Below, piece by piece: positions 59,640 through 64,000 of a DNA stretch of 64,000 nt; the first letter of the stretch is position 1, and every line of letters begins with the position of its first letter. A model generated the notes under the pieces. It worked only from the letters and a program-made list of their open reading frames with translations, was not told the origin of the DNA and did no database searches. The translations under genes and the position numbers were made by a program. This stretch comes from Sphagnum magellanicum (Eukaryota; Streptophyta; Sphagnopsida; Sphagnales; Sphagnaceae). The DNA lies in NCBI GenBank assembly GCA_021904315.1, contig CM038913.1, positions 8,803,958 through 8,867,957 of the forward strand. Reading direction: 5' to 3'.

Positions 59640-61640
59640 AGCACTTGTCAGCCACATTATAGAAGTGAAGCGCTGCTGATTCATATTATTTTTTCCAATG
59701 GGTAAAGCACGTTTGCACAGCTACTCAACATTCTAAATCTGAAAGATTTTTCTGCTAGGAACATTCATGGTTATAAGGTGCCCTCTGAGTACACTGTGAA
59801 AATGACAGCAGCCCTTTACGTATGGAAGAAGGTCTACATTTAGTCCCTTCCTGAATATAACGCAGCAGTCAACAAGGCTGGCATTTTCCATAATTTTGGC
59901 ATTCTTTAGATGTAGGCAAAGAAGGCCTCATCCCCACAACCTTCTCAAATTTGAGGGTCATACCATCTCCCCCAGAAGGTAGCTTGTAAATCTTTGTTGT
60001 GGTTTAAATGGAGAGACGCATTTACCAAAACTCGTCACTACCAACATTACGGACGTTAACCATATCAATTGTTTCCCATAACCAGCTTTAGGGGATTTCT
60101 TGTTGACATGTCTCTTCTTGACTGGACATCCAAGACCCAATTATATCACATATTAAGCTAATTGTATCTCATTCTGCATGCTGACAAAAAGTGATTCATA
60201 TCTATTTTGTATATCAATGAAAAATGCTCCACATTCACATGCTGAGCATGTCATAGCTCAAGGGCAGTACCCCCAAGGGAGTAAGCCCAAAATTTGGAGA
60301 AGGCTCGCTGGAGTAGTAGGCCTTCCCTGGAATAAAGCATATTAAGGTTTGTTACTAAGAAGTATGTTCCACAGGTGGAAGCACCTTCTATATGTGAAAG
60401 GTCCCTTCATTTGAAGTAATGATCTTCCACACACATGTGAGTGCTTTCAAATACAAAAGAAAAAATGAAAATGCATAATCAATGTTCAAGAACCCCATCC
60501 AAGACAAAAAAAACCTCTCATTTTATTTCTCTTTGTATTTTGAGGAATCTCCCCCAGCAGAAGATCCCTAGGGAGTTATGCTGTGGGGAGATCCCCGCTA
60601 TATTTCTACATTCCGATGTTTCCATGGAAAGAGTTTTTGATGGGATGGAACAGAAAAATTCAAAAACAGACAGATCAGTGTTTCTCTACAAAAGACATGC
60701 TTCACATCATTGATAGTGACTATCAATGGCACACTTGATAAATAAATAAACCCATGGCAGAAAATGGGCCATAAATCTAAATACAAAAGAGGCCTATTTT
60801 GTGTCTAATTCCCAAAGAGGAAAATAAAAGCCAAAGCACTGAAGTTATGAGCTTTATTACTGTAACTGCCTACAAAATGGGCAATCAAGGAAAAAAAAGA
60901 AGCACACAACTGCCTGGACCTTTTGCTGACTAATATTCGTTAAATAATTGAAAATGTGTATTAGCATCTTAGAAGAGTATTGTCTTTCACAGTATTTTCT
61001 TGTTTTGCCAAAATGAAATAAATAAATAAATTGAGGCTATAACATCTACAAAGGTTTTTTTGGAGAATTTTGAAGGCCTTTGTACTTCTGTTTTGTGGTG
61101 TTCGTCTCATGGATGTGTGATTTGGACCTGTGAGTGACTTAATTTGATTCCCGAAGACATTTATCATCTACTCAACCATGGGTGAATACTTGATGTCTTA
61201 GGTACCTTCTGGAATAAGAAACCATTTGGACAATGGACACCCATTTTATTGGGCCCTGCTCCCACAGGGAACCATGGCATTGGATCCGACTTTTGGAAGT
61301 TTTACCTTATTAAAACCAGTTTCACATTAGATGAACCGGTTTCTTTGGGGAAAGTGTTTAGACTGTTTAGATTGGAACGGATTGTTTTGGTGTTCAGAGT
61401 GTGGACACAGTAAATAGGCCTACAACATCTTATCTATTGGCAGGGCCAGCGTGTTTGTCATGCCTTGTTTTTGTGCCCACCCACCCAATGATATTGGAAA
61501 AGACATGCAATGTGGATGGCAATTCTGCGCATGCTCTTATATACCTAGTCATTTATTGCACAAGATATTGTAAATTAACAAGGAATGCCCCCGCCGGAAG
61601 CGCAAAGATGATTTTAGGTTATACATTGGTTAGTGCCGTA
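59640..61640. other. Non-coding stretch, no gene seen
   Basis: No coding frame with domain character. Moderate AT content; no repeat shared except short words. Confidence 0.45.
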
Positions 61641-61858
61641 GCCTAGGGTCAGTTTCCACATTAACAAAACAAATAATAACTTGTTTTTAAATTTTAAAAT
61701 AATTGAATTTTCCATGATCTATTATGATGTTGTCACATGAGTAGTGAAATTATTCAGAGTGTAGCCTATGATAATTATGACGATTTTCAACATGTCAACT
61801 TCATAGTTTCACAAAATTTCATTTCACTCTTTTTAGGATTATTTAATGACGAAACAAG
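61641..61858 (+). mobile_element. Family C dispersed repeat, copy 2
   Basis: Partner of 48961-49198, same start (GCCTAGGGTCAGTTTCCACA) and same order of blocks, with small indels. Its right end lacks the CCTAGGG echo, so it is truncated or diverged. Confidence 0.6.
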
Positions 61859-63692
61859 GTATTTGTACATCCAAAGTAATGGAGGTTGGTAGCTCTTCAT
61901 GACCACAAACTCACCAAGCATAAATTTTGCATGGTGTGTGTTTGCCAATCAATGTGATTGACTGTCTTTTCATGTTGGGCCCTAAAGTATATTCATGTTT
62001 TAAGAAGCACAAGAGAGTGATACCTATTTCAAGAACAATTACATCTTTTATTCCTTGAGGTTATTCTTTTAAATCAAATCTATTACTTCATTAATATAAA
62101 GTTCAGAAAAAACAATCAAATCACATAACGTTTATTGATAATATAATTACATATTCCAACTTGCAAGGCAACAATTTTGAGCTCAAAAGGATAACCAAAA
62201 AAATCTAAAAGTGGCCTAAGACGAAAACTTTGGTGTTCTATGTACTTAGTTCTGGTTATATATGCGTGTGTTTGGTAAGCGCAAATATAATGACTTTTTT
62301 TCTCCAATAAATTTATTTCACTTTTGACATGAGTTGTTTAGTGCAAAAATCTCAACTCCAACAAGCGTAAGCATGCTTTTTTTTTTAAAAGTAAATCATA
62401 CATTTGTCATTTTATTTTTTATCTTGGTTTGTTTCAAATGAAGTGAAATGGTTGTTATTCATAACATCATATATGTATCTTATTTGGCAAGAATTGTAAT
62501 TATCCATCCAAAATAACAATTTTTACATTCCTTTCATTATATTTCTCAAACCCTTGAAAAATGGCTCAACCCATCATGTGTTCCTAATTAAATACTAAAA
62601 ATTTTAAATTTAAATAAATATAAAATATCAGAATTTCATGCAAACAAAATTATAATTAACTTTACATTGGTTTAAATATATGCATATTACAACATTAGAT
62701 AATAATAAGATGGAAAAAAAAAATCTCACATAATATCCCCAAATAATATATTGTTTGACACAAGTAATGTAAATTTTACATGTCCATTAGGGATGTGTGT
62801 AACAAAGAGAATTGGGTAATAATATTAATCCAAGTTCTTGACCAACATGCTATCATGGACATAATAGATGGATGAAAATTTTAGTTCCCATTTGGGATTG
62901 TTACCAATATTTGATTGAAGGTTCATCTTGTTTAACAGAATGTCTAATCACAATAATTAATTAACATGTGTTCTAGATATTTATCAATTATTGGAGCAAC
63001 AACAACATTAGTTGATCTTGTGACAATTCCTTTGGGTGTTAATTTGTAAGAGATTGAAGACGAATGAAATTGAGTCAGGCTAATTATCTCCAAGTGACAC
63101 TGGAACAAGATTTACTTGGGATAAGATTCGTGATTTCATTTGTGTACATTTTGATGACCTCAAGAATTCTTTATAGGGTAAAAGCCTAGGGTGGGGGCAT
63201 TCTCAAAAAACAAAGGGCCTAGGATGGGGTGGTAGCTGAATCCAGCCCCATATCCTTACCTCTTACACCTAAGAGCATGCTCAATGGCAGCAGTAAATTG
63301 GGATTTACAGCGCTTTTTGAATGAAGATTTTTAAAAAACACTGTGAATCTTCTTTGTGCTGATAAAAATGTACATGTTCCCACTGTAGCAAGAAATGACT
63401 GTTTCTCAGCAATAAATGCATGTTTCTCATTGGCCAGCTATAATGATTGGCCCAGGTGGTGAGAGTTAAATAGTCTCTCACTTTGTACAGTCCATCTTTT
63501 CATGGTGGGATGGGGATGTACCTGGATGTGCTAAATACTAATAGAGGACCGCCACTGGGCATGCTCTAAACATATGTAAATCTCAAGACATAGAAAGAGA
63601 AGGGTTCTTATGCCTACTCCTTAAGAGTGAGAGGGATCTTATGATTATAAATATCCTTACTCTTTGAAAAGAGGGATATTCATGGAAATAAG
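61859..63692. other. Non-coding stretch, no gene seen
   Basis: Very AT-rich to about 63.0 kb, then less so. No coding frame recognised. Confidence 0.5.
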
Positions 63693-63734
63693 GTGCCCTC
63701 CAAATACCATAAGAAATTTCTCCAAGTGCTTTAC
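63693..63734. repeat. Short dispersed repeat (family D), copy 2
   Basis: Near-identical to 5745-5787 (GTGCCCTCCAAATAC, then AAGAAATTTCT, then CAAGTGCTTTAC). Flanks differ. Confidence 0.55.
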
Positions 63735-64000
63735 GTCCAACAAGAGAACTCCCAAAGGACACCTCAACAAAGCCATAATTAGGCTCCTCACTTTACACCT
63801 GTGTTTGATTCCCTTGAGGAACTACGAGGACCAGGGTTTTTTTTTCAAAATATGGAGAGTGCCAGAAAGGCTGCCTCCATTTGGACAGTGGAGCATATTT
63901 TGCTATAAGTAAATTTTGAAAGGAGAAATTTTAGGCTACATGTTTTTTTTTAATAGCATTTGGGTAATTGAATTTTTTTCAATGAAGCTTAATTGGCTAC

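Overview
The window is nuclear DNA from a land plant with a large, repeat-rich genome. The evidence is one plant-type gene with a long intron, plant-style CT-rich leader sequence, Ty3/gypsy retrotransposons primed by plant tRNAs (initiator Met and Glu), and hAT transposase relics. About 64 kb carries only one gene I can support. The very low gene density, a leader that may reach 2 kb, and the look of the repeats would suit a seed-free vascular plant such as a fern, but that is inference and the clade is not proven.

Layout. 1-7.1 kb: AT-rich non-coding DNA with two copies of a GAACC-rich, hAT-like non-autonomous element (family A). 7.17-14.86 kb: an old, heavily decayed Ty3/gypsy fossil on the minus strand with two 289-bp LTRs about 9% diverged. 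14.9-16.4 kb: degenerate GGTTTGAGG-type repeats. 16.7-18.6 kb: a decayed hAT transposase gene (+). 19.2-19.7 kb: another family A copy. 21.4-21.9 kb: a weaker transposase-like relic. 24.23-31.93 kb: a young Ty3/gypsy element (+) with LTRs about 0.5% diverged, a tRNA-Glu-type primer site, two extra open segments before gag, and an LTR length difference fully explained by a hairpin-bearing repeat of about 48 bp. 32.8-41.6 kb: tandem repeats, family A remains and three copies of a GTAACC-rich family (B), with long empty AT-rich stretches.

41.9-47.9 kb is the genic island. A duplicated promoter-side segment, a CT-rich leader and an upstream ORF precede a two-exon gene (CDS 44111-44352 joined to 46713-47421, 316 aa). 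It encodes a plant-specific C4HC3 PHD-type zinc-finger protein, and the intron falls inside the zinc finger. The intron holds CT microsatellites and a 37-bp inverted repeat that would fold into a hairpin.

48-64 kb: a dispersed repeat pair (family C), short tandem repeats, a second hAT relic (minus, 56.1-56.9 kb) homologous to the first, two tandem family A elements (one with a clear 8-bp target duplication), and an unrecognised gene-like remnant at 58.85-59.56 kb. No tRNA, rRNA or CRISPR features were found. The hAT relics and the hAT-like TIRs and 8-bp duplications of family A suggest, but do not prove, an autonomous/non-autonomous partnership.
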